Shown here piece by piece: positions 24,721 to 36,970 of a DNA stretch of 64,000 nucleotides; the stretch's first letter is position 1; the number at the start of each line of letters is the position of its first letter. Origin of the DNA: Epiperipatus broadwayi. Lineage: Eukaryota > Onychophora > Udeonychophora > Euonychophora > Peripatidae. The stretch is taken from NCBI GenBank assembly GCA_028023455.1, contig JAQFVV010006200.1, forward strand, positions 2,675,738 to 2,739,737. The letters run 5' to 3'. The position numbers and the translations under genes are program-made. The notes beneath the pieces are model-generated. The model was not told where the DNA came from. It was given only the letters and a program-made list of their open reading frames with translations, and made no database searches.

Positions 24721-26099
24721 ATTTCTTTTGAACTTAATAACATTTTAAATTATACCACATCTTTAATTTAAATATTCTGTTGTCTTTTCCTTTACACTAT
24801 TTTGCTTAGTATTGCTGAATCTTGCAATGCATTCTATAAATATGATGAATATTGTTTCCCCCAGTCATAAATTGAAAAGAGTCAGAGCAAATGTTCCTTA
24901 GGACAAAAATTTTGAGCTTTTACATATTCATAATAAACGAGCACACTCTAATTTTAAATACTAATAAAATTGATATTACAAATTTGTTTTCTTTTAAAAA
25001 TATTTTAAAAGAAGTTTTCTTTCTTTACGTCTTATAAGGTAAAAAAAAAAAAAAAATTGGGAAGGTAAAAAAAATAATAACTGGGAGAATTTACGATTTA
25101 TCAATTAATTAAACTAAACTAGATCCAGTTTAAACCAATCTCAAATCCAAATAAACCATATTTCTATATTTCACCCTTTCAATAAAACCAATATAAAACT
25201 ATACCAAATTTTAAATTACATCTATATTAGTTAAATATGAGATTATAGAAAAAATTTAATTATTGACATGATTAATTTCAATTGCACTAATTAACTATGC
25301 CTTAAATTATGTCATACTGAAACATCAATCATTATAACCAATTTATAACATCAAAATAATATATAAGCTAGAGAAAAATATAGATAACATATCCTGATCA
25401 GACGTATGTAAAATATATATATCAGATTTTTCCTTCAATTGTATATTAATGTAATTTACTTCAAATTTATATAAAAAAATATAAAATTTTTCTATCTTTT
25501 AAAACACTACAAATGACAATCGACCTATTTCAAATAGAGTTGAGTAATAAGGTTACAATATATATATATACACATACATGTATATATAATTTCCAGCTCA
25601 TAGACTAGTTAATCAAAATCTGCTAATATACTTTTGGCATCTCTGCATTTACTAGAGTACTATGCTAAAGGATAATAATGTGTGTGTGTTAAATGCTACT
25701 AAGGATGGCATACACTGCTGTAAGCTGGCTGTAGCTATTACTGATTTTTTTATATTGGTATATAGAATATTAGTTTATTCCAGAGTATTTTGATTATTAC
25801 ATTATATTTATTTTATCTGATTTTATATATATAATTGACTATTTATTAGTCTGCTTTTAGAACAAGTTATATTGGCCTGTTTAATGAGGTTTTTAAATTA
25901 TTTTTTTTAATCTCATGTTCTTTAATCAAATTGAAATCTTTTGTATCTATATGAACATATTGGACCATAGATAAAGGTTCATATCCATTTTTATTGTAAA
26001 AGGGAGGTTGCCATGACTACTGATTGAGATTGTTGATAGTTATTGATATTGTTTGTGTTGGCTACTTTCATGTATGTATATATATATATAACTAAACAA
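24721..26099. other. Intronic AT-rich stretch
   Basis: Homopolymer A near 25041-25055, (TA)n runs near 25560 and 26080, and the diverged relative of the 118-bp duplication from about 25873. Nothing coding. Confidence 0.5.
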
Positions 26100-26515
26100 G
26101 AAGTAACTTGAAGTTTCCAATGAGTTATATAACATAAATGAACTCTTCAAAAGACAGATGATACTATCTGTCCCTTAGCATTTGTTCTTATATATGCTTA
26201 ATTTATTTACATAATTTGAAAGGAGTGAAATTGATCTATTATTTGTATATATTTATAGAATAAATGATAAGAATCACCAAATAAATATTTAGACGATCAA
26301 ATGTTTGGCAGTTGTTTAAACTAAAACTTGGCTTTGATCTTCTAAATATTTAAATAGTAATTCCTATCATTTATTCTATAAATATATATAATCAATAAAT
26401 CAAATTCACTCCCTCATTTAAATTATATATATAAAAAAAACTAGGCATATATATAAGCGCAAATGTTAAGAGACAGGTGATATCATTTGTCTTCAGCTAC
26501 TTTCTGTTCAGTTAC
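26100..26515. mobile_element. Foldback element D, about 180-bp arms
   Basis: Inverted arms meet near 26310: GATCAAATGTTTGGCAGTTG against CTTGGCTTTGATC at the centre, TTCTATAAATATATAT pairing with ATATATTTATAGAA further out, and GATGATACTATCTGTC against GACAGGTGATATCATTTGTC at the outer ends. Imperfect, old copy. No ORF. Confidence 0.75.
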
Positions 26516-29044
26516 ATATAATCTGAGTTATATATGAATAGATAATATAACGTTTACTAATGAACTTGACAATACCAACATCATTACAAATTTGACATTA
26601 AAATAAATATTATTTTCATTATTATTTTCCAAAAAAAAAGCAAAAGATGATCAAAATTATAAACATAAAAAACTCATCATATAGTTCTAAAAAACATGAT
26701 CTTAAACTTCCTGGATAAGTCCAAAATAAGCGGAATTAGAGCAGATCAAGAATATTAGGCTATCTACTATATAAAAGATGTGGGTCTGACTTTTTTATGT
26801 GCATATTCTAACTATAGTACTTAATTCTGGGGGGGGGGGGGGATTTTCAATCTATGACAAAATTACAAATTATCATAAGACAAGGCTTGAGATAGTAAAA
26901 TAGTTCGACACTTCATCATTAAACCATAAATCTGATCTGCCATTACATATACTAATAATTCATAGATTCATTACACTTATTGTATTTACAATTTAACTGC
27001 AAAGGATAATAGATCTAACTATTGTAAAGAAGATTGTCTACAGACAAATCATACTTAAACCAGGAAGTGCTTTTTACATAAAATTATGTTTATAATACCA
27101 TTACTTAATAAATAACAATTTAAATATTTTTAAATTAACTCTCTAAAATAATAATTGTTTCTTAGGTAATTGTCAGTCAAAACCCAAATATATAAGCTAG
27201 TAGTTATCTTTCAAGCAATAGTTATTAAGATTTCATCTATTATATCCACTATCTTATGACAATTTTTTTACCTGCTTTTGACAAAGATTTTCTGAAACCT
27301 GAAATGTTGAATAAGTTTGAATGTGATGTGTAATTATATCATAAATCAGTTAGTATCAAAAACTTTAAGAGATTATAACAGAAAATCTGTATTAAACCCA
27401 GTTGACGGTTTACATTGCCTAAATGAACTCATCCAAAATCTTTAATAAGGATTCTGCAGTTTTTGGAAGTAAACAGATGTTGGTATATTTCAAATAAATA
27501 TATCATTAACATTTATAGAATAATCAAAATAGATGACCAATTAATCCATATTTCTTCTTATGATCATGTACACATACACAAAACACTATAATTTGGCAAA
27601 GGAATCCTAGTGAGTTAGTATTAATATAAAAATAATATATAGACTAGATATATGGCTTCAACAACCACTTTTAAATGAATATACACACAAGATTTGGGGA
27701 CCCATGAATAAAGTGTTATATAATGTTACAGGATCAAAAATCAAAATTTGCAGTAAATAAGCAAATAGTAATTGAATGGTATCAGAACGTAACTAATAAA
27801 ATTAAACATTTGCTGCTGGTCTTCCCTCTAGTATGAATTAGCAAAACTCAGCGATTACTATCAATAAATGAAATCAATTCATTCAGGAAATTTTACTTCT
27901 GCATATTTACATTTAGAAATAATATTTAGGGTCTTGGAATTTTACAAGGAGTGGATATTTTAAGCTCTAGTTTCCATTGAATAATGCATATCAGCCTAGT
28001 AAATAAACTTTGATGTTTAGGCAGTAAGAGTGGTGATTCTGTTAATATGACTAAGAATAATTAATAGTGAATATTAGTTTAAGATCCTCTCAGTGCTATT
28101 ATAATAGAAAATCAAAAGATCTCATTGTCACTTTATTCAGAATACTACGATCTGAGAATAAGAATGTGGAATTTCATAGCCTTACAATGTGTGAAAGGTA
28201 TTTCAACAACGTTTAGAAATATCTATTTAAAAATGAAGCACCCTATACATTTTAAAAGTACCACAGAAATTCTGATATTTCTTACCTTCTAATACATCAT
28301 AATACTGCTTTAAAATATCGTTTCATGACACCAGGTGGTGTTTTGGCTAGTCTATTATTCATACCCAAGATTTAAAAACTTCTTTGCTTTAATAATCAAT
28401 AGGTACCAGATAGTAGTGCTTAATAAATCCCTATCCGGTGTTCTTTCATTCAATATCCCCAGACTAGTTTCTCATCATGAGGAGTTTTGGATCTTGGAAC
28501 AGTGCATCTGGATCTTTTGTATCTAATTCACCTTTCTTCCATCAGTCAAGTTTTGCTTCTTTGTTTTACTATCGGATCCAAATTGATAAATACATTAATA
28601 GTTTTAATCTATGCCTATTTGCTTTTCTAGCCATATAGATCTATGGTATCTTTAGTTTTTAATAATTATCCTTTGGCTAGGAATGTTATAGCTTGTACTA
28701 GATGACATAATCATGGTGAGAAAAAGAATTTGCACTGAACAGCTCATGTAAGTATTAATAAAAATACATATTTGTAAGGTCTTTACTGATTTAGAAACTT
28801 ATAATTGTAAATAATTTTCTCTTAAATAGTGATTCATTAAAAAAGCAATCGTTTAATTTGTCTCAAGGCATGAATATATTATTTTTTCAAAATCTTCAAT
28901 TTTTTTACCAATTTATTCTTTCTCACCATATCCCTTATGTATCCCAATAAGCTTATCTATTTCTTACTCTTGGTTGTACAATTCTTTCTCTAGTCTTGGT
29001 TCATTTTTTTCCCTCCTTACTATCCCATTCGAATAAACATTATT
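26516..29044. other. Intronic stretch with a long G tract
   Basis: A run of about 14 G at 26829-26842 is the longest in the window. A segment at about 28330-28520 (CACCAGGTGGTGTTTTGGC, then CCCAGACTAGTTTCTCATCATG) weakly resembles foldback F. No exon found. Confidence 0.5.
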
Positions 29045-29660
29045 TTGATTGATATAGGTGCTAGGAATGTCATATAATATTCAACTGACCAAACACTTTA
29101 CTACTTTTACAATGCTTTATTAGCCACCCTTTCTTGCATTTTACAGTTTTGATTGCCTCAGCAATCTTCTTAAGAACTACAACATAAAACTTAAAAGTTT
29201 TATTATAGTATGCTGAGCAGCTTTTGATATCTTAATCCTAATATCATACTCATAGAAATGACTAGTGGATAAGAGGTGTGGGTAAAAGATATAATGTAAA
29301 TTTTATGTAAATGTACACAAATAAGTTAAATGGCCCACTTTTTATAGAGGGGAAAATAGGATTCCTTTTTTATTTATGGAGTTAACATTTGGTGATGAAA
29401 TGCCAAGCCTCCTTCATCGTGTTTAGAATCATTCTTTTCTATACATACACTACTAGCTAAAGTAGGCTCAAAGGTGTGACCAAGTTTATTTGTATATATT
29501 TACATAAAATTTACATTATATCTTTTACCCACAACCCTCTCAGCCATTAGACATTGCTATGAGTATGATATTAGGATTAAGATATTGAAAGCTGCTTAGC
29601 ATACTATAACTTTTACAATTTTCTTACTCAGCATTCCTAGCACTTCTATCAATTACAATT
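29045..29660. mobile_element. Foldback element E
   Basis: Left arm blocks: GATATAGGTGCTAGGAATG (about 29053) and ATAGTATGCTGAGCAGCTTT through GATATAATGTAAATTTTATG (about 29205-29312). They pair with 29490-29615 and with CATTCCTAGCACTTCTATC (about 29630). The left arm carries roughly 110 bp not present in the right arm, so it has an insertion or the right a deletion. The spacer includes 29330-29480. Confidence 0.75.
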
Positions 29661-30660
29661 GAACAGGAAAAATAAACTGACATAATATAGAATTAAAACA
29701 CTATTTTGATAGTTCCATTATCCTTTATCTCATATTTCTATTTTCATTATAAAAACCTGAACAAAAAAAATCATAAAATCTCTACTTCTTTCATTCTCTT
29801 TACTTTAAATTTCACATACTCATCATAAAATTTATAATCATCACTTCTCATTGTCCTATACTTCAATACTCTCTTCTCCCTATCTTCACCTTACATGGAG
29901 ATCCAAATGTTAATCCTTTTTTGCTTTTCTTTCATATATATAATTCATATCCTTGCACCCAATGACAATAAAAATTTCTTTAGTGTTATCATATATCCTT
30001 TCATATTTATTTCCGAATCAGTTTTCTTAATATTCATATTCGTTTTCCATAACTCTAATTCTTTTTTATAAAATGAATTTATCTATCCTCTTCCCCCACT
30101 TTTCATAAGTAATATATTTTTTACACATTTATCTATTTTTTATTTAAGTACTTTAAAAATAAATGTTTAACTATTAATTTTGCATATAGAAAAAAAAATT
30201 CTAGATCCATCTACGTACTCCAATTAAACATTACTTTTATTAATCTATTTTAATTCATGTATTGAAATCTGAATATTTTTAATTTCTTTCATTAAAAAAG
30301 CCCACCCCATTTCACCTTGAATAACCTTATTGGCATATGCGTATATACTTTATTCTTTTTATGCTCTATCTAAAAATTTAAGACTTGTCTGGCCAAAACA
30401 AATCGCATTATTTTTCACTGTTAAAGTTTGCAGCATTATTCCTTGCCAAATAATTCTAACTCTTATTTACAATATGAAAAACATTCAAATTTTTAATAAA
30501 TTCTATTATACTTTTTTCCTCAAATCTAATTCACAACTGTCTGTATGTACGTTTCCTAATACCTATACCTCTTTATTAATTTTAAAAAATACCTATACTC
30601 CATTTCTTCAAAACAAAAATCTATCTTCCAGTTTTTAGTTTTTATTCTGAAATACAGCGC
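29661..30660 (-). repeat. Strand-asymmetric T/C-rich block, probably a decayed retroelement
   Basis: The plus strand is strongly T+C-rich, so the minus strand is A+G-rich, which resembles the coding-strand bias of the identified LINE and Penelope-like copies here. I could not identify a reverse transcriptase motif. A 102-codon plus-strand ORF at 30330-30638 is an artefact of the low stop density. The block ends near CAGCGCCATCTAGC (30656). Confidence 0.35.
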
Positions 30661-31462
30661 CATCTAGCATTAGAAGATTTTTCAGCATAAAGTTTAACTG
30701 ATAAACAAAAAGCAAATATTAAAATCAAAATATCACTTATTTCGAATTATAAATTTATTACATCAGTAATTAAAATTACACTTATATTTTTAAAATCTAA
30801 TAAACATTTATAATAGAAAGAGAGAAAAAAATTCTGATTTTTTTCTTAGAGTGTTGAATTTTTAATTTCGAAGCTGTACGTGATTTACTCAAGAGGGAGT
30901 GTGAGATTTTCGGACCGACTACGGTTCGCAGTAAAATCATTCGATTATTATTTTAATTTCTGTTATAGAAATATTTCGCAATATCATTTTATACTTTGGT
31001 GAATTTCAACAAAATTATAATACATTCTATCCGACTAAGACCAATATTGAAAGCGGAAGTTATTACCATTAGATTAGTACTAAGTGTTTGATCAGATCAG
31101 CAGAAAATTATTTTTGATTTTGATTGGCAGGTTGAAGTTTCTAATTTTGCACTTGCTGAGATAGAATATTAAAGTTTGCATTTCCAGCAAAGAAATGATA
31201 AGTCGATTCGTTTAAAAAGAAAATTCAGATGTAACTTTTTAAATAAAAGTAATGTGAGAAGAAAAAATTTCTCTCTCTTCTTTCCTACACTTCTCCAACC
31301 CCTTCTTTCCATTTCCTTTCTCCCCTCCCCTCTTTCTTTAATACGTCATAAAAGTTTATATAAAATTAGAGTAAACATACAAGTCGTCAAATGTTGCGCC
31401 AACTATAAGTATTTCGAAATAATAAAAACTAGAAAGTTTTTTTAATTTTTTTAAAAAAATAC
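30661..31462. other. CpG-retaining segment next to the third exon
   Basis: From about 30860 to 31420 there are roughly 16 CpGs, e.g. CGGACCGACTACGGTTCGC at 30912, versus about one per 100 bp or fewer in most of the window. It lies immediately 3' of the 31606-31463 exon on the transcript. No exon or RNA gene was recognised; an internal promoter or an old GC-containing insertion are possible. Confidence 0.35.
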
Positions 31463-31606
31463 CTTTAAAAAATTATCCCATGCAGCAGTTATAAAAATAT
31501 AAGGATCGTTAGGATGAAATTTAACAGAAAATATCCGGCGTTTATGAGGCAAATAATCTATATTTAAGTCATCTTCAAAATTAGACGTTGGATAAGAATT
31601 TAAAAT
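31463..31606 (-). CDS. WD40 gene, third visible coding exon (48 codons)
   Basis: Acceptor is TTTTTTCTTTTAG, the best polypyrimidine tract of the set; donor is AAAG before GTATTT. The exon is in phase 0 at both ends. It starts with an acidic linker (ILNSYPTSNFEDDLNIDY), then the blade SVKFHPNDPYIFITAAWDN, ending FLK. FHPNDPYIFITAAWDN is a classic WD40 strand and turn (F-H-P-x-D-P...A-x-W-D). The FWD that should close the blade is encoded at the start of the next exon 26.7 kb away. The acidic insert suggests a loop projecting from the propeller. Confidence 0.93.
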
Positions 31607-31939
31607 CTAAAAGAAAAAATATTATATATATAAATAAAATTATTAACAATAATACTTATGTAAATATATATAAAATTCGTTCAAATAATTATAATCGATT
31701 TTATATCCACTATTCTAAATAAAGGACGAGTATTTTCTGATTTTCCCATTTTTTATTGTCTAAATCAAATCATTAGAATATATATATTGATAAATATATG
31801 TTATTTTTTTCTATTAATTAGTGTAGAATTTTATAACGAGAAATTATTTATTATGCTAAAACTATAGGCAAAACAAAGTTGGAAAAGTAAAGAGTAAAGA
31901 AGCTATGCGATATTTTCTAAATACGACCATTAATTTGAG

Positions 31940-34505
31940 GGATATATTTTAATCATCGCCATCGTTTTCAGGCATTACCAATCCACTGCCAATAAAGATC
32001 TCGCCAACTTTAATACAGTTTTTCCAATTTCTAGCCTTTTTTCTCCATATCGCACCAGCAAATATGTTTTATTTCATCCATTTCACAAGTGGTCTCTTTC
32101 CAAGTCTTTGGCAATCTCTTGGGATCCAGCTTAAAATTTCATATGTCCATCTACTATCACTTCTAGCAATATGTCTAGACCAATTCCATTTCAGTCTCTT
32201 AATTTTTTCAATGACGTCAGTAATACCTGTTTGTTCTCTCATCCATGTATTTTATTCTTGATCACCTTCTTATACTTCTAACATATATCCCTCCATACTT
32301 CATTGAGTAGTCTGAAGTCTCTTTATTACTCTTTTGTTGAGTATTCAAGTTCAGATCTATAATTTTCCTTTTCAAACACATAATCATTTCTTTTTAATAT
32401 TAAATTATTTTTACCAAAAGCACTCCACCCAAGATTAATTCTATGATTAATTCCATTCATTATATTTCGATCTGTATTAATACTCTGACCAAGGTGTTTT
32501 TAATAGTTAACTTTTTCTAATTAATCCTTACCAATCTTTATTTTCTTCATTTTGGAAAATCTATTGAGAATTTCTTTAGCCTTTTTCCAAAGCATAATGA
32601 CAATTCATTTTCATTGGTCCTTTCTATAATTTTTCTCAATACTTGTGATCTACTGTGCTAAAATCATTTTTAAATTCATTTTGTTCTTTTGACTGCTTTA
32701 AATCCAATAAGTTGTAATAATCTTGATAAAAATTTTGTATAAAACTGATAAAAGATTGACAGATCTGTAATTTCTAACATTTTCTTTATGATCTTTTTTA
32801 AATGTTAATATTACAACTGCATTTTTCCGATCAGCTGGTACATTTCTATCAATCGTTTAGACATTTGATGTATAACTTTGCCAAAACAGTTTTTCTCTTA
32901 CCTAACCTGCTTCTTTTGAAATATTGATTATAATTATATCATTATTTGGAGTTTTTCCTTTCTTCAGAGATTTAATTGCATGCCCCAATTCTTCATTTAA
33001 AATGCTGAGTTATTCAGAAGATATAATAACTATAGGAGTAGTTTGGTTTCTTGTTCTTTATTACCATATAATTCTTTATAGAAGACTTTTACACATTTCA
33101 TGATGTCATTTTTCTTTTTAGTAATAGTTATATCTTTTCTTATATAATATTGAATTTCAAAAACCTTTCACTTTTCAGCAAAAAAAAACTTTTATTATTG
33201 ATTACAGTTTCGACTGTAATATGCAGTCTTCATCAGATCTACAAAATTTGAACACATAAAAATACAACTATTAAAATACTTTAATTATTTTATATAAAAT
33301 TATTAAATTACTATCAAACTTCTTATAGTAGAAATGTTTCCTACCAATACCAAGATGTTGTACTCACTTTTAAGACTTTGTCTCATCTATAGTTTCCCTT
33401 GTTTTTATATTTTCTTATATTATTATCTCTTTTTCATACTACTTTAGAAAACTTTAGATATTTATTTCTTCTTAATGCATCATTTTTACATATTCATTTT
33501 TTCATATACAGTATTTTGTCATCTCAGTAAAAAAATTTCTGTAAATTACTTGCAGTTCTTAATAGTGTTTAAGTTATCTTCTTATTGGTTTCCTTCACAT
33601 CTGAACTTTCTTCAGATTCTTTTATTATTTTAAAACAATATGCAAATTCTAATTTAAATTCATTGAAATGTTTCTGAAAGTTAGAAATATCAACTGTGAA
33701 TATTTTTTATCTTAATAATTATTATTTTTCTATTTTTGCATAATACTTATCTTACATTTCACTAATTAATTCTTTCCAGTGTTGAATCTCTTAATAGCAT
33801 TACAATCTTGAAATGTGTATTTCCTATTTGTCAAAATATAATCAATTTCTGCTGATCTTCATTTGGATGCTTCCATGTTCATTTCCATTTAGCATTTTTC
33901 TCAAAGAAAGAATTAATAATATAGTTTTTTTATGCAAATGCACAAGTCTGTAAACTCTCTCATTTTTATCTTCATTACTAAATTTGCTTACAACATTTCT
34001 ATCTTTCAATTGTTTACCAATTCTACCATTAAAGTCCCCGTTTAGTCTGAACAAAAACTTTTTCTGCATTCTTATAAAAATCCCCTATTTCTTTATCCTA
34101 ATGAGAACTTGTTGTGATATAAATTTGAATTATCTGCATTTGTTATCTTTCATTGAGCTGAATAGCTAATCTTGCCATTCTGTCTGATATACCATCAATC
34201 TTCACAATGTTGTTTTCCTAATTTTTATTCATAAAGAATTACCCATTTGTGCTTCCAATATTTGTCTTTGTAGCTAAGTACATGTCCATTTTTCTAAATT
34301 AATTCTCTTAACCTTTTGTTCAAACTTCACAAAATTCAACAATGTCCCATGTGAGATTAGCCAGTTCTTCCTAGTCATACAGTCTTTCTTCATTTGAAAG
34401 TCATCTGCAGTTGTTGTTGAATGGCAGCCTGGGTCACAATCAGGACTTAGCATCCTTTGCCTTCAACTACCAACTATGTTACAGCCTTTTGGGGAAAAGG
34501 GCCAT
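31940..34505 (-). mobile_element. RTE/BovB-like non-LTR retrotransposon, copy 1 (frameshifted)
   Basis: Read on the minus strand, 5' to 3'. Endonuclease region with GDFNGRIGK and NERVYRLVHL (about 33920-34050), preceded by ISDRMARLAIQL (about 34145-34190). RT N-terminal motif NEELGHAIKSLKKGKTP (about 32950-33005). RT finger motif NYRSVNLLSVLYKIF (about 32720-32770). C-terminal WNWSRHIAR and SWIPRD with a degenerate GKRP (about 32085-32190). The 3' end approaches a GATGGCGATGA trinucleotide-like tail, as in RTE elements. Many frameshifts and stops make it inactive. A foreign piece at about 33145-33400 interrupts it. Confidence 0.88.
33145..33400 (-). mobile_element. Insertion in RTE copy 1 with a hammerhead-like core
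   Basis: Absent from the corresponding place in RTE copy 2 (about 44350-44430). Minus strand 33236-33207 reads CTGATGA, a GACTG/CAGTC stem with a seven-base loop, then GAAAC, which is the hammerhead core order. This kind of sequence occurs at the ends of Penelope-like elements and retrozymes. Exact borders are uncertain. Confidence 0.5.
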
Positions 34506-34919
34506 TATTTAATGTATCTAATGCAACTATAAATATCTATTTTTTTTAAAAAAGGTCATTTACATACATTTCGTTCTGTCTTCAAAAAAACTCAAAAGAT
34601 ATTTCAATTAAGAATTATCATGAAACTGAGAACACCATAATGTGTCTTGATCTTAAACTTGGAGATAAAAGGCCAATAAACTTTCCATGCTTGCTGATGT
34701 GTTGATAAGCAGCCCATCCATGTTAGTATAATAACAGCTGCAACATTAAGAACATATGGAGCTACCATTAGAAACTTGCCCTACTTGGTCTCTTTAAGGT
34801 CTTTTAAAAAGAATCAAGCAAACTCCTTTCTGAAGCGATATTTTAATAGTATATTTAAAAGTAAAATGAATATTTATTTATTTTAATAGAATACTGATTT
34901 TTCCATTTGTTTGTGTAGA
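34506..34919. other. Intronic AT-rich sequence
   Basis: Nothing recognised between the RTE 5' end and the next foldback. Confidence 0.5.
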
Positions 34920-35105
34920 TATTTGTAATTCAAATTTGCATATGTTTGTTCACCTGTATAAAGAATTAGTTTCTTTTTTATAATCAAAAACTGAGTGCAC
35001 TTTCAGTAAAACTTCACCATAGTCATAGCATTAGATTATAAAGAAGAAACAAACCATTTCATTACACAGATGAACAAATGCATGCAAATTTGAATTAGAA
35101 AGTGT
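34920..35105. mobile_element. Short foldback element G, about 65-bp arms
   Basis: Left arm 34924-34985 (GTAATTCAAATTTGCATATG ... TTTCTTTTTTATAATC) pairs with right arm 35033-35100 (GATTATAAAGAAGAAAC ... TGCATGCAAATTTGAATTAG). Spacer about 48 bp. Confidence 0.8.
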
Positions 35106-35654
35106 AAAATACCAGAACATGAATAATCCTGATTTTGTCTTCTAGGATGTTTCCACATTTAAAATAACCACATTCAACATCAACCAGAAAGAAATTTCTT
35201 GTAAATGAATAATCCAAGATCATTGTCAATTTTAGAAAGCTACATTCCTATTTTTATAATTCTTTATCTTTATATTATGCAATGATTTCAACTTTTCATT
35301 CTCTTCTTTCTATCTAATGTTTTCAGCTTTTCTTCATTTTTACTATTATATCTTCGTGTATCTACGATTTTTGCATATATATCAATGGGTCTGTTTGTAT
35401 AAGAAAAGTTTGAATTTCCCATCCATATACTAGTTTAAAGTCTAGGAAATAACATACTGTGATCAAGTGAATAACATTTAATCATCATTAGTGGTAGTTT
35501 GCTGTCATTCATCTCCGTAATACAATTTGTTTGAGCATCTTTTTTTAGAAACAAACTATGATATAAAGTTTAATGCCCTATAAAATTTTGAAATTTTTGC
35601 AAAGGTAACTATATTCCCAAAAAAAATTGTCTATATAAAAGTTAGTTTAATATT
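35106..35654. other. Intronic AT-rich sequence
   Basis: No recognisable feature on either strand. Confidence 0.5.
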
Positions 35655-36560
35655 CATCATCATTTTCAACCTATATCGATCCAATGCAGGATGGTCACTC
35701 TAAGTTCAATCCACCTTCTCCAATCTCTAGCCTCTCTTCTCCAAATCACACCAGAACACTTCCTTATTTCAGCCATCTATCTCACATATGGTCTCTTTCT
35801 TTTATAATCACTTGTAATCCAGTTTATGATTTTGACTGTCCATCTATTATCATCTCTTCTAGCAACATATCAGTAACACCTGTTTGTTCTCTCCCATATA
35901 CTTCATTTTTGAACTCTTCTTGTTACTCCTATAACACATCTCTTCTTATTTAATATATATATTCTTTAGTCCATTTATTAATATTACTTCAAATATAATA
36001 CTATTCATATATTATTGGTCTAGAATGCTCTGTAATGCTTTCAATTACCATGTCATTCTATCTATAAATAAATCTTCCTACAAATTTCTCTTTTTAATTT
36101 CTCTATTTTTTCCTTCCTCCCAATTTTTTTTTTGGACACTTTTTCCTCTTTCCCAGTGGTATTCTAAGACAGCCTCAATACATATTCTTACTATTCCAAT
36201 TGTCTTATTATAGTTTTATTTATCATATGTTTAATATTCATTATTTTCTTAGCTTCTTTTATTTCATTCTTTCTTTGATCTTTCTGCAAGTCTTCACCAA
36301 TAATCTATTTCTGTTATCATCAATTCCTTTCCAATTTTTTTCTTCAACTACCAAACCTCACTCTCATATATAATGATACTTTACACTATTATATCATATA
36401 TTCATCATTTATTTCTTCTTCTTATAGCTTTTTATTGTTCTCCCCATATTTTTCAATCTATTGTTCCTCCAATACACTTTTTTCTTTAATTAATTGTCAT
36501 ACCTCATTTTTTATATTCTTCTCTTAATCATCAAGCCTCCTACAAAAACTGTTTCTTTTT
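35655..36560 (-). mobile_element. RTE-like LINE 3' region, decayed
   Basis: The low-coordinate end (35655-35800) matches 31945-32110 and 42815-42970 and the reverse complement of 7480-7600; its terminus is a CATCATCATTTTCAACC block, i.e. an (ATG)n-like 3' tail on the minus strand. The rest (to about 36560) is T/C-rich on the plus strand with faint C-terminal LINE similarity. ORFs at 35684-35953 and 36025-36213 are on the opposite strand and not genes. Confidence 0.65.
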
Positions 36561-36607
36561 AATTCATTATACTGACAGATATTTTCACTAATAAATTTAT
36601 GCAAACA

Positions 36608-36970
36608 TTAAATATGAATAAACACCAGATGACATGGAGAAGGATGAAAAAAATCAGTTGAATAAATAAAATTACAAGTGAAGTTTTGAAATAAATGAAT
36701 GAAAAAAGAAGATTGATTGAGGAAATTAGAAAGAGAAACAGGATTGATATATATTAAGAAAAAATATAGTTTAAAGAAAGATATTTTGGAGGAAATGATG
36801 AGTGGAAACAAGAAGAAAAAACTAAAAAAATTGACATTGCTTGATGATATAAAAGATCAGAATAGTTACATGGGATTGAAGAGCTGGGCAATGAAGAGAA
36901 TAGAGTGGAGAAATGGATGAATTGGTGATGTGACTGCTCTCTGGATCTGTCCATGGGACAGAATACTATT
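36608..36970 (+). mobile_element. Second LINE family, 3' end of ORF
   Basis: Plus-strand reading gives MNEKRRLIEEIRKR, then YSLKKDILEEMMSGNKKK, then LTLLDDIKDQNSYMGLKSWA with MKRIEWRN. These follow the order of the post-RT tail of many animal LINEs (V-L-x-R-x-x-E-x-R-x-L-I, L-x-x-x-I-x-x-x-M-x-G, L-x-D-D-I-K, Y-x-x-L-K, R-x-x-W-R). The 67-codon ORF 36717-36920 is part of it. It is 5' truncated and faces the preceding element tail-in. Confidence 0.65.

Larger units (their letters stand above)
4777..31462 (-). other. 26.7-kb intron of the WD40 gene
   Basis: It joins the exons at 31606-31463 and 4776-4693, which split one WD40 blade. It contains an RTE scrap, the Tigger element, family A copies, several foldbacks, tandem duplications and long stretches with nothing recognisable, listed separately. 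No second gene was found on either strand. Confidence 0.8.

Noticed and set aside
30330-30638. 102-codon plus-strand ORF
   Set aside because: Lies in a T/C-rich block where stops are rare on this strand; translation is low-complexity with no domain.
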